Below, piece by piece: positions 14,005 to 23,934 of a stretch of DNA of 48,029 bases. The notes beneath the pieces are model-generated. The model was not told the origin of the DNA and did not search any database. It saw only the letters and a list, made by a program, of their open reading frames with translations. Where the stretch lies: NCBI RefSeq assembly GCF_023516615.1, contig NZ_JAMGBF010000118.1, positions 1 through 48,029 of the forward strand, written 5' to 3'. Position 1 is the first letter of the stretch. Every line of letters begins with the position of its first letter. This stretch comes from Streptomyces panaciradicis. Lineage in GTDB: Bacteria; Actinomycetota; Actinomycetes; Streptomycetales; Streptomycetaceae. Both the position numbers and the translations under genes were made by a program.

Positions 14005-15492
14005 TCAGTGCACGTCGTTCGTCGCGGCGATCCTCTTCCACGACTTCGGCCGCGCGACCGCACCCGCCTTCCCGGTGATCGCCGCCGTCCTCGCGGCGGG
14101 CGCCGCAGGCTTCACCGGCTGGAACAGCCAGGTGTCGAACAGCGCCGCCAACGACTTGCCGGAGACCCGCTCGGCGTACGCCCGGAAGTCGGCGACCGAG
14201 GCGTTGCCGTACGCGTGCTCCTGCGGCCAGCCCTTGAGAATGGCGAAGAACGCATCGTCACCGACCTCGTTGCGCAGCGCCTGGATGGCCAGCGCCCCCC
14301 GGTCGTAGACGGCGATGTCGAACTGGTCGTCCGGCCCGGGGTCGCCCGGCTTCACCGTCCAGAACGCGTCGTCGGCCGGATGCGAGGCGTACACGTAGTC
14401 GGCGAGCTCCTGCGTCGTGCCCTCGCCCTCGTGCTCGGACCACAGCCACTGCGCGTACCGCGCGAAGCCCTCGTTGATCCAGATGTCCTTCCAGCCCTTG
14501 AGCGACACGCTGTCGCCGTACCACTGGTGGGCCAGCTCGTGCACGACCACGGACGTGTTGGAGCCGTTCGCGAACTGCTTCGGGCTGTAGTACACGCGGG
14601 TCTGCGTCTCCAGCGCGTACCCGGTGGTCGTGTTGGGCACGTAGCCGCCGGCCGAGGCGAACGGGTACGGCCCGAAGTAGCCGCTGAGCCAGTCCACGAG
14701 TTCACCGGTGCGCTCCACGCTCGCCCGCGCGGCCCCGTCGTTGTCGCCGAGGTCCTTGCTGTAGGCGTTGACGACGGGCACGCCGCCCTCCGACGTGCCG
14801 GTGGTGATGTCGAACTTCCCGACGGCCAGCGTGGTCAGATAGGTCGCCTGCGGCTTGTTCTCCCGCCAGTTGTACCGCGTCCAGCCCAGCTTCGAACTCG
14901 TCGACTGAAGCGTGCCGTTGGAGAGCGCCTGGGTGCCGTCGGGCACGGCCACCGACACGTCGTAGGTCGCCTTGTCCAGCGGGTGGTCGTTGCTCGGGTA
15001 CCACCACCAGGCCGCCTCGGGCTCGTCGGCCGCGACCGCCCCGTCCGGGGTGCGGTGCCAGGTGCTGAAGCCGTACGCGCTCTTCGTGGACGGCACCCCG
15101 CTGTAGCGGACGACCACGGTGACGGACGTGCCCTTGGGCAGCGGGGTCTTCGGCGTGACCACCAGTTCGTGCTGGCCGGAGGTCGTGAAGGCGGCCGCCG
15201 CGCCGTTGACCCGCACCTCGCTGACGTCCAGCAGGAAGTCGAGGTCGAAGCTCGACAGGTCCTGTGTGGTCCTCGCCAGGATGGTCGCCGTGCCCTCCAA
15301 CTCGTCGGTCGCGGGCTGGTACTTCAGACGCAGGTCGTAGTGGGAGACGTCGTAGCCGCCGTTGCCGTAGTCCGGGTAGTAGGGGTCGCCGATACCCGGG
15401 GCGCCGGGGGAGAGGCTCGCCGCCGATGCCGGGATCGCCAGCAGCAGGGAGGCCGCGGCGAGTGCGCCCGGCGCCAGGATTCTGGGGTGCAC
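14005..15492 (-). CDS. Secreted M1 family zinc aminopeptidase
   Basis: A 495-residue exported metallopeptidase. The signal peptide runs to about residue 26 (ILAPGALAAASLLLAIPASA). The zinc site HELAH is at residues 318-322, with the third ligand in NEGFARY (Glu341). The exopeptidase loop is GYALETQ in place of GAMEN, with its Glu at 295. The GTG at 15492 is preferred because GGAG lies 5-8 bases upstream; a TTG one codon earlier is also possible. The long C-terminal helical domain of larger M1 enzymes is absent, giving a compact form. It diverges from a second secreted peptidase, and both probably serve extracellular peptide use. Confidence 0.9.
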   Translation of the reverse strand: MHPRILAPGALAAASLLLAIPASAASLSPGAPGIGDPYYPDYGNGGYDVSHYDLRLKYQPATDELEGTATILARTTQDLSSFDLDFLLDVSEVRVNGAAAAFTTSGQHELVVTPKTPLPKGTSVTVVVRYSGVPSTKSAYGFSTWHRTPDGAVAADEPEAAWWWYPSNDHPLDKATYDVSVAVPDGTQALSNGTLQSTSSKLGWTRYNWRENKPQATYLTTLAVGKFDITTGTSEGGVPVVNAYSKDLGDNDGAARASVERTGELVDWLSGYFGPYPFASAGGYVPNTTTGYALETQTRVYYSPKQFANGSNTSVVVHELAHQWYGDSVSLKGWKDIWINEGFARYAQWLWSEHEGEGTTQELADYVYASHPADDAFWTVKPGDPGPDDQFDIAVYDRGALAIQALRNEVGDDAFFAILKGWPQEHAYGNASVADFRAYAERVSGKSLAALFDTWLFQPVKPAAPAARTAAITGKAGAVARPKSWKRIAATNDVH

Positions 15493-15692
15493 CAAGACTC
15501 CAAGTCGTAGGGGGACGAAGTCTGTTCGAAGCCTATTCAGTCCCTGTGGCTCCGGGTGTGTCCACCGCCTCCCCTGTCACACCATCGCCATTCGGCCTTC
15601 ATGAACCGACCGGACCGTAGGACCGCACACGCCACCTCCGCCTCCGACGCGCCTTCTTTTGCACGGCAGTTGACCGATGTAGCGTCCCGCGC

Positions 15693-17648
15693 ATGCCGAC
15701 ACGCACGCGCTTCACGACCTGGAGACCGCTCGCGACGGTGATCGTCGCCGTCCTCATGGCCGCCTTCCTCACCCCGGCGGTGGCCCACGGCGCCCCGCGC
15801 GAGAGCAGGCCCGTCTACTCGTACACCAGCGCCATCCGCGAGGCCGTGTGGGTGGACACCGGACTCGACGGCGACGGGAAGACCGACCGGGTCGCCGCCG
15901 ACATCGTCCGCCCCCGCGAACCCGCCCGGCAGCACCGCAAGATCCCCGTCATCATGGACGCCAGCCCCTACTACTCCTGCTGCGGCCGCGGCAACGAGAG
16001 CCAGAAGAAGACGTACGACACCGCCGGCCACGTCGTGCAGATGCCGCTGTTCTACGACAACTACTTCGTCCCGCGCGGCTACGCCTTCGTCGGCGTCGAC
16101 CTCGCCGGCACCAACCGCTCCGACGGCTGCGTGGACGTCGGCGGCCGCTCCGACATCCGGTCCGCCAAAGCCGTGATCGACTGGCTGAACGGCCGTGGCA
16201 AGGCGTACACCACCCGGACCGGGAACACACGCGCCGAGGCGGACTGGACCAACGGCAGAACCGGCATGATCGGCAAGAGCTGGGACGCCACCATCGCCAA
16301 CGGCGTCGCCGCCACCGGCGTCAAGGGCCTGAGGACGATCGTCCCGATCAGCGGCATCTCCTCCTGGTACGACTACTACTTCCAGCAGGGCGCGGACCTC
16401 TACGACTCCGGCCCGGACTGGCTCAGCGACTACGTCGACAGCCCCGACGCCCGCGCCAGGTGCGCCGCCGTGCAGCGGAGAATCGCCGACGGCGCCCCGC
16501 GCACCGGCGACTGGACCCCCTTCTGGACCGAGCGCGACTACGTCAAGGACGCCGCCAAGGTGCGGGCCAGCGTCTTCCTGGTCCACGGCATGCAGGACCT
16601 CAACGTCCGCACCAAGCACCTCGGCCAGTGGTGGGACGCCCTCGCCCGGCACGGGGTGGAGCGGAAGATCTGGCTCTCCCAGACCGGTCACGTCGACCCC
16701 TTCGACTACCGGCGCGGCGCCTGGGTCGACACCCTGCACCGCTGGTTCGACCACGAACTCCTCGGCTACGACAACGGCGTCGACCGCGAGCCCATGGCCG
16801 ACATCGAGCGCCACCCCGACCAGTGGGTCACCTCCAAGGTCTGGCCGCCCCGGGGCACGGCCGCCACCACCCTGCGCCCGGCCGGCGGGGCCCAGGCCGG
16901 CGTCGGCACCCTCGGCCTCACCCCCGCCTCCGGCACCGAGACCTTCACCGACGACCCGAGCCACAGCGAGACCGACTGGGCCGCGCGGATCGACACGCCG
17001 ACGTCCGACAAGGCCGGCTTCGTCACCCGGCCCCTCAGCCACGACCTGCGCCTGTCCGGCTCCTCCAAGGTGACGGTCACCGCGACCCCGACCACCGCGA
17101 CGGCCCACCTCTCCGCCGTCCTCGTCGACCTCGGCCCCGACACCATCCGTGACTACGCCGACGCGGGCGAGGGCATCACCACCCTCACCGACCGCAGCTG
17201 CTGGGGCGCGAGCACCCCGGGGGACAGCGCCTGCTTCAAGAACACCGCGGCGAAGACGGCCCACGTCGATTACACGGTGTTCAGCCGCGGCTGGGCCGAC
17301 CTCGGCACCTACGCCTCACCCGGCAAGGGCGTCCCGCTCACCCCGGGCAAGGCGTACACCATCACCGTCGACCTCGCGGCCACCGACCACGTCGTCCCGG
17401 CCGGCCACCGCCTCGCGCTGATCGTCGCGGGCACCGACAAGGACCTCGTCGACCCGCCCGCCGACGAGCCGACGCTCACCCTGGACCTCTCCCGCACCTC
17501 GGCCCGCGTCCCGCTCCTCGGCGGCGCCCCGGCCTTCGCGCGGGCGACCTCCGGCACGGCGCCCACGCTCGCTCCGGTCACCCGCCCGACCGGCGTGGGC
17601 GACCCGAGAGGGGCACTGCGCGTCCCCGGAGACGCCCGAGTCGGCTGA
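15693..17648 (+). CDS. Secreted S15 family peptidase (X-Pro dipeptidyl-peptidase type)
   Basis: A 651-residue exported alpha/beta-hydrolase. A signal peptide covers about 1-33 (LATVIVAVLMAAFLTPAVAHG). The catalytic triad can be read as Ser196 in GMIGKSWDA, Asp302 in LVHGMQDLNV and His333 in SQTGHVDPF. The C-terminal half (from about 390) is the jelly-roll PepX-C domain, ending with VVPAGHRLALIVAGTD. ATG start without a Shine-Dalgarno sequence; TAGCGT just upstream could be a -10 giving a leaderless message. It would release X-Pro dipeptides from peptides outside the cell. Cocaine esterase-like relatives share the fold, so exact specificity is open. Confidence 0.9.
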   Translation: MPTRTRFTTWRPLATVIVAVLMAAFLTPAVAHGAPRESRPVYSYTSAIREAVWVDTGLDGDGKTDRVAADIVRPREPARQHRKIPVIMDASPYYSCCGRGNESQKKTYDTAGHVVQMPLFYDNYFVPRGYAFVGVDLAGTNRSDGCVDVGGRSDIRSAKAVIDWLNGRGKAYTTRTGNTRAEADWTNGRTGMIGKSWDATIANGVAATGVKGLRTIVPISGISSWYDYYFQQGADLYDSGPDWLSDYVDSPDARARCAAVQRRIADGAPRTGDWTPFWTERDYVKDAAKVRASVFLVHGMQDLNVRTKHLGQWWDALARHGVERKIWLSQTGHVDPFDYRRGAWVDTLHRWFDHELLGYDNGVDREPMADIERHPDQWVTSKVWPPRGTAATTLRPAGGAQAGVGTLGLTPASGTETFTDDPSHSETDWAARIDTPTSDKAGFVTRPLSHDLRLSGSSKVTVTATPTTATAHLSAVLVDLGPDTIRDYADAGEGITTLTDRSCWGASTPGDSACFKNTAAKTAHVDYTVFSRGWADLGTYASPGKGVPLTPGKAYTITVDLAATDHVVPAGHRLALIVAGTDKDLVDPPADEPTLTLDLSRTSARVPLLGGAPAFARATSGTAPTLAPVTRPTGVGDPRGALRVPGDARVG

Positions 17649-17664
17649 TCCGGCGAGCGGCGGC

Positions 17665-18621
17665 TCAGGCGGCCGGGCCCACCAGCCCGGCCGCCTCCTC
17701 CGCACAGCCCCACGCGACCGTCACACCGCCTCCGCCGTGCCCGTAGTTGTGCACCAGCACCCGCCCGTCCGGCAGCGGTTCCCGCTCCAGCCGCACCGCG
17801 TCCCGGGCCGGCCGCAGACCCACCCGGTGCCCCAGCACCCGCGCGCCCGCGATCTCCGGCCGCAGCGCCGCACACCGCCGTACGATCGCCTCGGCCACCG
17901 CCGGATCCGGCTCGGTGGACCACACGTCCTCCTCGTCGGTGCCGCCCAGCACCAGCCGCCCCGGCTGCGGGAAGAAGTACGCCATCTCCCCGTCGGCGCC
18001 GGTGGAGACGAGCCAGGTACGGATCCCCGGGTTCTCCACCAGGACCAACTGACCGCGCACGGGACGTACCGCGGCGTCCGACACCAGCTGCCGCGCCCCC
18101 AGCCCGGTGCAGTTGACCACGACGGGCGCGTCCGCCTCCGCGAGGCCGCCCACCGCGCGCTCCTCGACCACGCCGCCCGCCCGCACCAACCGCTTCAGCA
18201 GGTACGGCAGATGGGCCGCCATGTCGACCAGCGGCAGCCGCGCCCACAGCCCCCAGCCCGCGTACTCCTCGGCCGTCGACGCCCTGAGGTCCGGCAGCCG
18301 GGCGGCCGCCCACGCCACGTCCTCGTCCAAGGCGGTCTCGCCCATTACGCCTTCGACCATCCGTACGCCGGTCACCTCCGGGCGCGACGCGAGCTCCTCG
18401 TACACGTCCAGCGACCGCAGCGCCCACGCGCGCGCCGCCGCCGCGGGCCGGATGCGGTACGGCCACCACAGGGCGCCCGCGACCACCGAGGTGGTCCGCT
18501 CCACCGGATCCCGCGTCCACACCCGCACCCGGAGCCCCCGCTCGGCGAGGACGACGGCGGTCGAGAGCCCGATGACCCCGCCGCCGACCACCACGACATC
18601 GTTGTTCGCTGCACTCTCCAC
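17665..18621 (-). CDS. FAD-dependent D-amino-acid-oxidase-like oxidoreductase
   Basis: A 318-residue flavoprotein. The N-terminal dinucleotide loop is DVVVVGGGVIGLSTAVVLAERG (broken here as VVVVGGGVIGLS). It continues with AGALWWPYRI, a D-amino-acid-oxidase hallmark, then VVVNCTGLGARQL, LVLGGTDEEDVW and the C-terminal VHNYGHGGGGVTVAWG. The Arg that holds the substrate carboxylate is in GLRPARDAVRLE. It would oxidise a D-amino acid to the 2-oxo acid with ammonia and peroxide. The GTG at 18621 begins the conserved loop; the frame stays open upstream but without family similarity. It diverges from an unknown gene across 66 bp. Confidence 0.9.
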   Translation of the reverse strand: MESAANNDVVVVGGGVIGLSTAVVLAERGLRVRVWTRDPVERTTSVVAGALWWPYRIRPAAAARAWALRSLDVYEELASRPEVTGVRMVEGVMGETALDEDVAWAAARLPDLRASTAEEYAGWGLWARLPLVDMAAHLPYLLKRLVRAGGVVEERAVGGLAEADAPVVVNCTGLGARQLVSDAAVRPVRGQLVLVENPGIRTWLVSTGADGEMAYFFPQPGRLVLGGTDEEDVWSTEPDPAVAEAIVRRCAALRPEIAGARVLGHRVGLRPARDAVRLEREPLPDGRVLVHNYGHGGGGVTVAWGCAEEAAGLVGPAA

Positions 18622-18687
18622 GCCCGGACCGTAGCGGAATGTCCCATGCCGTGCGCAGACCGCCCCCACTGCGGGAATACTCGACGC

Positions 18688-19710
18688 ATGCCTGCCGAGT
18701 ACGCGACCTTCGGCCTGGCACCGGCGATGCGCGCCGGTGAACTCCTCGCCAACGGCGACCACCAGGTGCACCGGGACTTCGTGGACTTCCTCGTCGACGG
18801 ACGCCCGCTGCTGTTCCAGCTCTCCGACCTCGACGCCGTCTCCCCGCTCGCCTCCGACATCCCGCCCGCGATCTTCACCGAGCACGTCCGCGGCCTGCTC
18901 CTGGAGACGGACGCCCCGCTGCCCGACGGCCGGCACGTCATCTACGGCTGCCCCGAGTGCGCCGACCTCGCGTGCGGCGCGGTCACCGCGGTCATCGACC
19001 GGGACGGCGGGGACTTCGTCTGGCGGGACTTCGCCTGGCAGACCGACGAACACGCCGACCTGGAGCTCAACGGCTACCACGGCATAGGGCCGTTCCGGTT
19101 CCGCGGCACCGAGTACCGCGCCGCGCTGGCCGCCCTCCTCGACGGCGGGACCCCGTCCGCGCGGCGCCGCGTCCTGCTCATCGGAGCCCGAGTCGCCCTG
19201 CTCGCCAAGCTCGCCGCCGCCCTGCGCACCATCGGCATCGGCGCCGACATCGCCCACGACGCGCACGGCGTGCCCGCCGAGGAGCTGCGGGCCTACGGCG
19301 CCGTCGCCTTCGGCCGCGCGGTCACCGCGGAGGAACGCGCCGCCGTACGCCGATCCTTCGACCGGGCCGGCATCGAGGTCGCGTACGTCGAGGGGCTCGC
19401 CCCGATCGTGCCCCTGCTGGTCGCCCAGATCGAACACGCCCTGGACCGCAGCCCCGCCGAGCAGCGCCGCCTCACCCGGCTGGTGGCGGCCGACGGCGAG
19501 GCGGGCGTCGAGGTCACCTCGCCGTGCCGGGTGCGGCTGACCGCGTACCGCCTCGACCGCCTGTACCGCACCCACACCCACGAGGTCTTCGACGGCCTCC
19601 TCGAACCGGGCCGCCACCGCATCGCCCTGGACGCCAAGGCACGCAAGGGCGAGTCCTACGTCGTGGCCCGCACGGCCGGGAGCGTGCTGGTGGAGGCGAT
19701 GCCGCGCTGA
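18688..19710 (+). CDS. Conserved actinobacterial protein of unknown function, two-domain
   Basis: A 340-residue protein I cannot place in a characterised family. The first half (about 1-150) contains CPECADLAC at 88-96, a Cys-x2-Cys-x4-Cys cluster that could bind a metal, inside a beta-rich stretch. The second half begins RRVLLIGARVALLAKLAA (160-177) and continues through EELRAYGAVAFGR, suggesting a Rossmann-like alpha/beta domain. The glycine loop is incomplete for a classical NAD site. No signal peptide or membrane helix. ATG at 18688; the upstream region is short because it shares a 66-bp divergent promoter with the D-amino-acid oxidase. A shared function with that enzyme is only a guess. 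Confidence 0.8.
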   Translation: MPAEYATFGLAPAMRAGELLANGDHQVHRDFVDFLVDGRPLLFQLSDLDAVSPLASDIPPAIFTEHVRGLLLETDAPLPDGRHVIYGCPECADLACGAVTAVIDRDGGDFVWRDFAWQTDEHADLELNGYHGIGPFRFRGTEYRAALAALLDGGTPSARRRVLLIGARVALLAKLAAALRTIGIGADIAHDAHGVPAEELRAYGAVAFGRAVTAEERAAVRRSFDRAGIEVAYVEGLAPIVPLLVAQIEHALDRSPAEQRRLTRLVAADGEAGVEVTSPCRVRLTAYRLDRLYRTHTHEVFDGLLEPGRHRIALDAKARKGESYVVARTAGSVLVEAMPR

Positions 19711-19748
19711 CGGCCACGGGGGGTACGGCCGCTAGGATCGACGACCTG

Positions 19749-21389
19749 ATGACTGCCACTCTCGTCGCCAAGAACCTCGCCGCCGGACACGGCGACCGCG
19801 CCCTCTTCTCCGGCCTGGACCTCGTCGTCGCGCCCGGCGACGTGATCGGACTCGTCGGCGCCAACGGCGCGGGCAAGTCCACCCTGCTGAGGATGCTCGC
19901 CGGGCTCCTCGCCCCGGAGGAGGGCGAGCTCAGGCTCTCCCCGCCGTCGGCGACCGTCGGCCACCTCCCGCAGGAGCCGGAGCGCCGCCCCGGCGAGACG
20001 GTCCGTGAATTCCTCGCCCGCCGCACCGGCGTCGCCGAGGCCCAGCGGGCCATGGACGAGGCCACCCAGGCGCTGGTCGACGGCGCGCCCGGCGCCGACG
20101 ACGCCTACGCGACGAGTCTGGAGCGCTGGCTCGACCTCGGCGGCGCGGACCTGGACGAGCGGGCCGAGGAGATCACCGACTCCCTGGGCCTGGCCGTCGA
20201 CCTCGACCAGCCGATGACGTCCCTGTCCGGTGGCCAGGCGGCCCGGGCGGGCCTCGCCTCCCTGCTGCTGTCCCGCTACGACGTCTTCCTCCTCGACGAG
20301 CCGACCAACGACCTCGACCTGGACGGCTTGGAGCGCCTCGAACGCTTCGTCGGCGGTCTGCGCGCCGGCACCGTCGTCGTCAGTCACGACCGCGAGTTCC
20401 TCACCCGCACCGTCACCAAGGTCCTCGAACTCGACCTCGCCCAGCAGCAGATCACCCTCTACGGCGGCGGCTACGCGGCCTACCTGGAGGAACGCGAGGT
20501 TGCCCGCCGGCACGCCCGTGAGGACTACGAGGAGTACGCCGACAAGCGCGCCGGCCTCCAGGACCGGGCCCAGATGCAGCGCTCCTGGATGGACAAGGGC
20601 GTCAAGAACGCCCGCCGCAAGGCGGCGAACGACAACGACAAGATCGGCCGCAAGTTCCGCAGCGAGGCCAGCGAGAAGCAGGCCGCCAAGGCCCGGCAGA
20701 CCCAGCGCATGATCGAACGCCTGGAGGTCGTCGAGGAACCCCGCAAGGAGTGGGAACTGCGCATGGAGATCGCGTCGGCCCCCCGCTCGGGCGCCGTCGT
20801 GGCCACCCTGCGCGAGGCCGAGGTGCGGCGCGGCGGCTTCACCCTCGGCCCGGTCTCGCTGCAGATCGACTGGGCGGACCGGGTCGCGGTGACCGGCGCC
20901 AACGGCGCGGGCAAGTCGACCCTGCTCGCCGCCCTGCTCGGCCGCGTCCCCCTGGACGCGGGCGCGGCCGCCCTCGGCTCCGGCGTCCTGGTCGGCGAGG
21001 TCGACCAGGCCCGCAAGCTGTTCCACGGCACCGAGGCCCTGCTGGACGCGTTCTGTGCCGCCGTCCCCGACACCGAGCCGGGCGAAGTCCGCACCCTGCT
21101 GGCCAAGTTCGGCCTGAAGTCGGACCACGTGCTGCGCCCGGCGGCGACCCTGTCACCCGGCGAACGCACCCGCGCCGCCCTGGCACTGCTGCAGGGCCGC
21201 GGCGTCAACCTGCTGGTCCTGGACGAGCCCACCAACCACCTCGACCTGCCGGCCATCGAGCAACTGGAGTCCGCCCTCGACGCCTACGAGGGCACCCTCC
21301 TCCTCGTCACCCACGACCGCCGCATGCTGGACGCGGTCCACGTCACCCGCCGGCTGGAGGTCGCCGACGGCAAGGTGACCGAACGCTGA
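19749..21389 (+). CDS. ABC-F family ATPase
   Basis: A 546-residue protein with two ABC domains and no membrane segments, as in the ABC-F family that acts on ribosomes. Domain 1 has GANGAGKST, LSGGQ and VFLLDEPTNDLDLDG. Domain 2 has the same Walker A, LSPGE and LVLDEPTNHLDLP. Between them lies a charged helical linker (about 250-340, including EDYEEYADKRAGLQDRAQ and KNARRKAAND), where ribosome contacts are made in characterised members. It may be a housekeeping translation factor or an antibiotic-resistance type; the sequence alone does not settle which. ATG start, 38 bp after the previous gene. It ends at a strong hairpin shared with tex. Confidence 0.92.
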   Translation: MTATLVAKNLAAGHGDRALFSGLDLVVAPGDVIGLVGANGAGKSTLLRMLAGLLAPEEGELRLSPPSATVGHLPQEPERRPGETVREFLARRTGVAEAQRAMDEATQALVDGAPGADDAYATSLERWLDLGGADLDERAEEITDSLGLAVDLDQPMTSLSGGQAARAGLASLLLSRYDVFLLDEPTNDLDLDGLERLERFVGGLRAGTVVVSHDREFLTRTVTKVLELDLAQQQITLYGGGYAAYLEEREVARRHAREDYEEYADKRAGLQDRAQMQRSWMDKGVKNARRKAANDNDKIGRKFRSEASEKQAAKARQTQRMIERLEVVEEPRKEWELRMEIASAPRSGAVVATLREAEVRRGGFTLGPVSLQIDWADRVAVTGANGAGKSTLLAALLGRVPLDAGAAALGSGVLVGEVDQARKLFHGTEALLDAFCAAVPDTEPGEVRTLLAKFGLKSDHVLRPAATLSPGERTRAALALLQGRGVNLLVLDEPTNHLDLPAIEQLESALDAYEGTLLLVTHDRRMLDAVHVTRRLEVADGKVTER

Positions 21390-21404
21390 CCCGCCCGCGG
21401 GGCC

Positions 21405-21437
21405 GGACGCGGGGCCGGAGCCGTCCGGCCCGCGTCC
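21405..21437. terminator. Bidirectional terminator between the ABC-F gene and tex
   Basis: A 14-15 bp GC-rich stem (21405-21419 with 21424-21437) has one bulged G and a 4-base loop. It lies in the 55-bp gap between two convergent genes. No U-tract follows, which is common for Streptomyces. Confidence 0.7.
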
Positions 21438-21444
21438 GCCGCGG

Positions 21445-23832
21445 TCAGCGCTTCTTCTGGTCCAGCAGCCCGGCCCGCCGCAGGGCGTCCGCCATCGCGC
21501 CGTTGGCCGGGGGAGCGGCCTGGCGCCCGCCGCCGCCCTGACGTCCGCCACCGCCCTGGCGCTGCTGCTGTTGCCGCTGCTGAGGCGGGCGTCCGCCGCG
21601 CTGCCGGCGCTCGCCCCCGCCGCCCTGCTGCCCCTGCGGGGCCGCCTCGTCGTCGAGCCGCAGCGTCAGCGAGATCCGCTTGCGCGGGATGTCGACGTCC
21701 AGCACCTTCACCTTGACGATGTCGCCGGGCTTCACCACGTCCCGCGGGTCCTTGACGAACGTCTTCGACATCGCCGAGACGTGCACCAGGCCGTCCTGGT
21801 GCACACCGACGTCCACGAACGCCCCGAAGGCGGCCACGTTGGTGACCACGCCCTCCAGGACCATCCCGGAGGCGAGGTCGGAGATCTTCTCCACGCCCTC
21901 CTTGAAGGTGGCCGTCTTGAACGCCGGGCGGGGGTCGCGTCCGGGCTTCTCCAGCTCCTTGAGGATGTCGGTGACGGTCGGCAGTCCGAACGTCTCGTCC
22001 ACGAAGTCGTCCGGCCGCAGGGAGCGCAGCACGCCCGTGTTGCCGATGAGGGACGCGACCTCCTGACCGGACGTCTTCACCATGCGCCGTACGACCGGGT
22101 AGGCCTCCGGGTGCACGCTGGAGGCGTCCAGCGGGTCCTGGCCGCCGCGGATGCGCAGGAAGCCCGCGCACTGCTCGTACGCCTTGGGACCGAGCCGGGC
22201 GACCTTCTTCAGCTCGGTACGGGACGTGAACGGGCCGTTGGAGTCGCGGTGCGCCACGATGTTCTCGGCGAGGCCGGAGGTGATGCCGGAGACCCGCGCG
22301 AGCAGCGGCGCCGAGGCCGTGTTGACGTCGACACCCACGCCGTTCACGCAGTCCTCCACCACCGCGTCCAGCGAACGCGACAGCTTCACCTCGGACAGGT
22401 CGTGCTGGTACTGGCCGACACCGATCGACTTGGGGTCGATCTTCACCAGCTCGGCGAGCGGGTCCTGCAGCCGGCGCGCGATCGACACCGCGCCGCGCAG
22501 CGACACGTCCATGTCGGGCAGTTCCTGCGAGGCGAACGCGGACGCCGAGTACACCGAGGCGCCGGCCTCGGAGACCATCACCTTGGTGAGCTTCAACTCC
22601 GGGTGCTTGGTGATGAGTTCACCGGCGAGCTTGTCGGTCTCGCGGGACGCCGTGCCGTTGCCGATCGCGATCAGCTCGACCGCGTGCTCCTCGGCCAGCC
22701 GGGCCAGCTTGGCGATCGCCTCGTCCCACCTGTTGGCCGGCACGTGCGGGTGGATGACATCCGTCGCCACCACCTTGCCGGTCGCGTCGACCACGGCGAC
22801 CTTGACGCCCGTGCGGAACCCGGGGTCCAGGCCCAGCGTGGCGCGCGTGCCGGCGGGGGCGGCGAGCAGCAGGTCGCGCAGGTTGGCGGCGAACACCTGG
22901 ACGGCGTCGTCCTCGGCGGCCGTCCGCAGCCGCAGCCTCAGATCGATGCCGAGGTGGACGAGGATGCGGGTGCGCCAGGCCCAGCGGACCGTGTCCGTCA
23001 GCCACTTGTCGCCGGGCCGGCCCCGCTCGGCGATGCCGAACCGGGACGCGACGATCGCCTCGTACGACGAGGGCCCGTCGGTCGGCTCCTCCGGCTCCAG
23101 GACGAGGTCGAGGACCTCCTCCTTCTCGCCGCGCAGCATCGCCAGGACGCGGTGCGAGGGCAGCTCGGTGAACGCCTCGGTGAAGTCGAAGTAGTCGGCG
23201 AACTTGGCGCCCGCCTCCTCCTTGCCCTCGCGCACCTTCGCGGCGAGCCGCCCGCGCACCCACATGCGCTCGCGCAGCTCGCCGATGAGGTCGGCGTCCT
23301 CCGCGAACCGCTCGGTGAGGATCGCCCGGGCGCCGTCGAGGGCGGCCTGCGGGTCCGCGACCCCCTTGTCGGCGTCGACGAACGCGGCCGCCGCGGCGAG
23401 GGGCTCGACCGTCGGGTCGCCCAACAGCCCCTCGGCCAGCGGCTCCAGGCCCGCCTCGCGCGCGATCTGCGCCTTGGTGCGCCGCTTCGGCTTGAACGGC
23501 AGGTAGATGTCCTCCAGGCGGGCCTTGGTCTCCGCGCCCCGGATCCGCGCCTGCAGCTCCTCGGTGAGCTTGCCCTGCTCGCGCACCGAGTCGAGGATCG
23601 CGGTCCGCCGCTCCTCCAGCTCCCGCAGGTAGCGCAGCCGCTCCTCGAGCGTGCGCAGCTGCGCGTCGTCGAGCATCTCGGTCGCTTCCTTGCGGTAGCG
23701 GGCGATGAAGGGCACCGTCGAACCGCCGTCGAGCAGCTCCACGGCAGCCCTGACCTGCCGCTCCCGTACGCCGAGCTCCTCGGCGATCCTGCCTTCGATG
23801 GACCCTGCTGCCAGAGACCCGGGTGTGGTCAC
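21445..23832 (-). CDS. tex: Tex family RNA-binding transcription accessory protein
   Basis: A 795-residue Tex protein. The N-terminal helical region has VPFIARYRKEATEMLDD and LEDIYLPFKPKRRTKAQIA. The YqgF-like core has LGLDPGFRTGVKVAVVD, then IAIGNGTASRETD. It is followed by the helix-hairpin-helix part (NTASAPLLARVSGI) and an S1 domain (LEGVVTNVAAFGAFVDVGVHQ). The C-terminal tail is unusually rich in Gln, Gly and Arg (about 730-780), which may add RNA binding. The GTG at 23832 (VTTPGSLAAG) is preferred because AGAAGG lies upstream; a GTG at 23853 has no ribosome binding site. Tex influences transcription in other bacteria. Confidence 0.95.
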   Translation of the reverse strand: MTTPGSLAAGSIEGRIAEELGVRERQVRAAVELLDGGSTVPFIARYRKEATEMLDDAQLRTLEERLRYLRELEERRTAILDSVREQGKLTEELQARIRGAETKARLEDIYLPFKPKRRTKAQIAREAGLEPLAEGLLGDPTVEPLAAAAAFVDADKGVADPQAALDGARAILTERFAEDADLIGELRERMWVRGRLAAKVREGKEEAGAKFADYFDFTEAFTELPSHRVLAMLRGEKEEVLDLVLEPEEPTDGPSSYEAIVASRFGIAERGRPGDKWLTDTVRWAWRTRILVHLGIDLRLRLRTAAEDDAVQVFAANLRDLLLAAPAGTRATLGLDPGFRTGVKVAVVDATGKVVATDVIHPHVPANRWDEAIAKLARLAEEHAVELIAIGNGTASRETDKLAGELITKHPELKLTKVMVSEAGASVYSASAFASQELPDMDVSLRGAVSIARRLQDPLAELVKIDPKSIGVGQYQHDLSEVKLSRSLDAVVEDCVNGVGVDVNTASAPLLARVSGITSGLAENIVAHRDSNGPFTSRTELKKVARLGPKAYEQCAGFLRIRGGQDPLDASSVHPEAYPVVRRMVKTSGQEVASLIGNTGVLRSLRPDDFVDETFGLPTVTDILKELEKPGRDPRPAFKTATFKEGVEKISDLASGMVLEGVVTNVAAFGAFVDVGVHQDGLVHVSAMSKTFVKDPRDVVKPGDIVKVKVLDVDIPRKRISLTLRLDDEAAPQGQQGGGGERRQRGGRPPQQRQQQQRQGGGGRQGGGGRQAAPPANGAMADALRRAGLLDQKKR

Positions 23833-23934
23833 GATCCCGTACCGCCTTCTCACTGAGGTTGCGCGGCAATTGTGGCAGGTGACACCGACACCCGGGGATC
23901 AAGGGCGGCTTCGGCGGGCCGGGACGTGCAGGGG

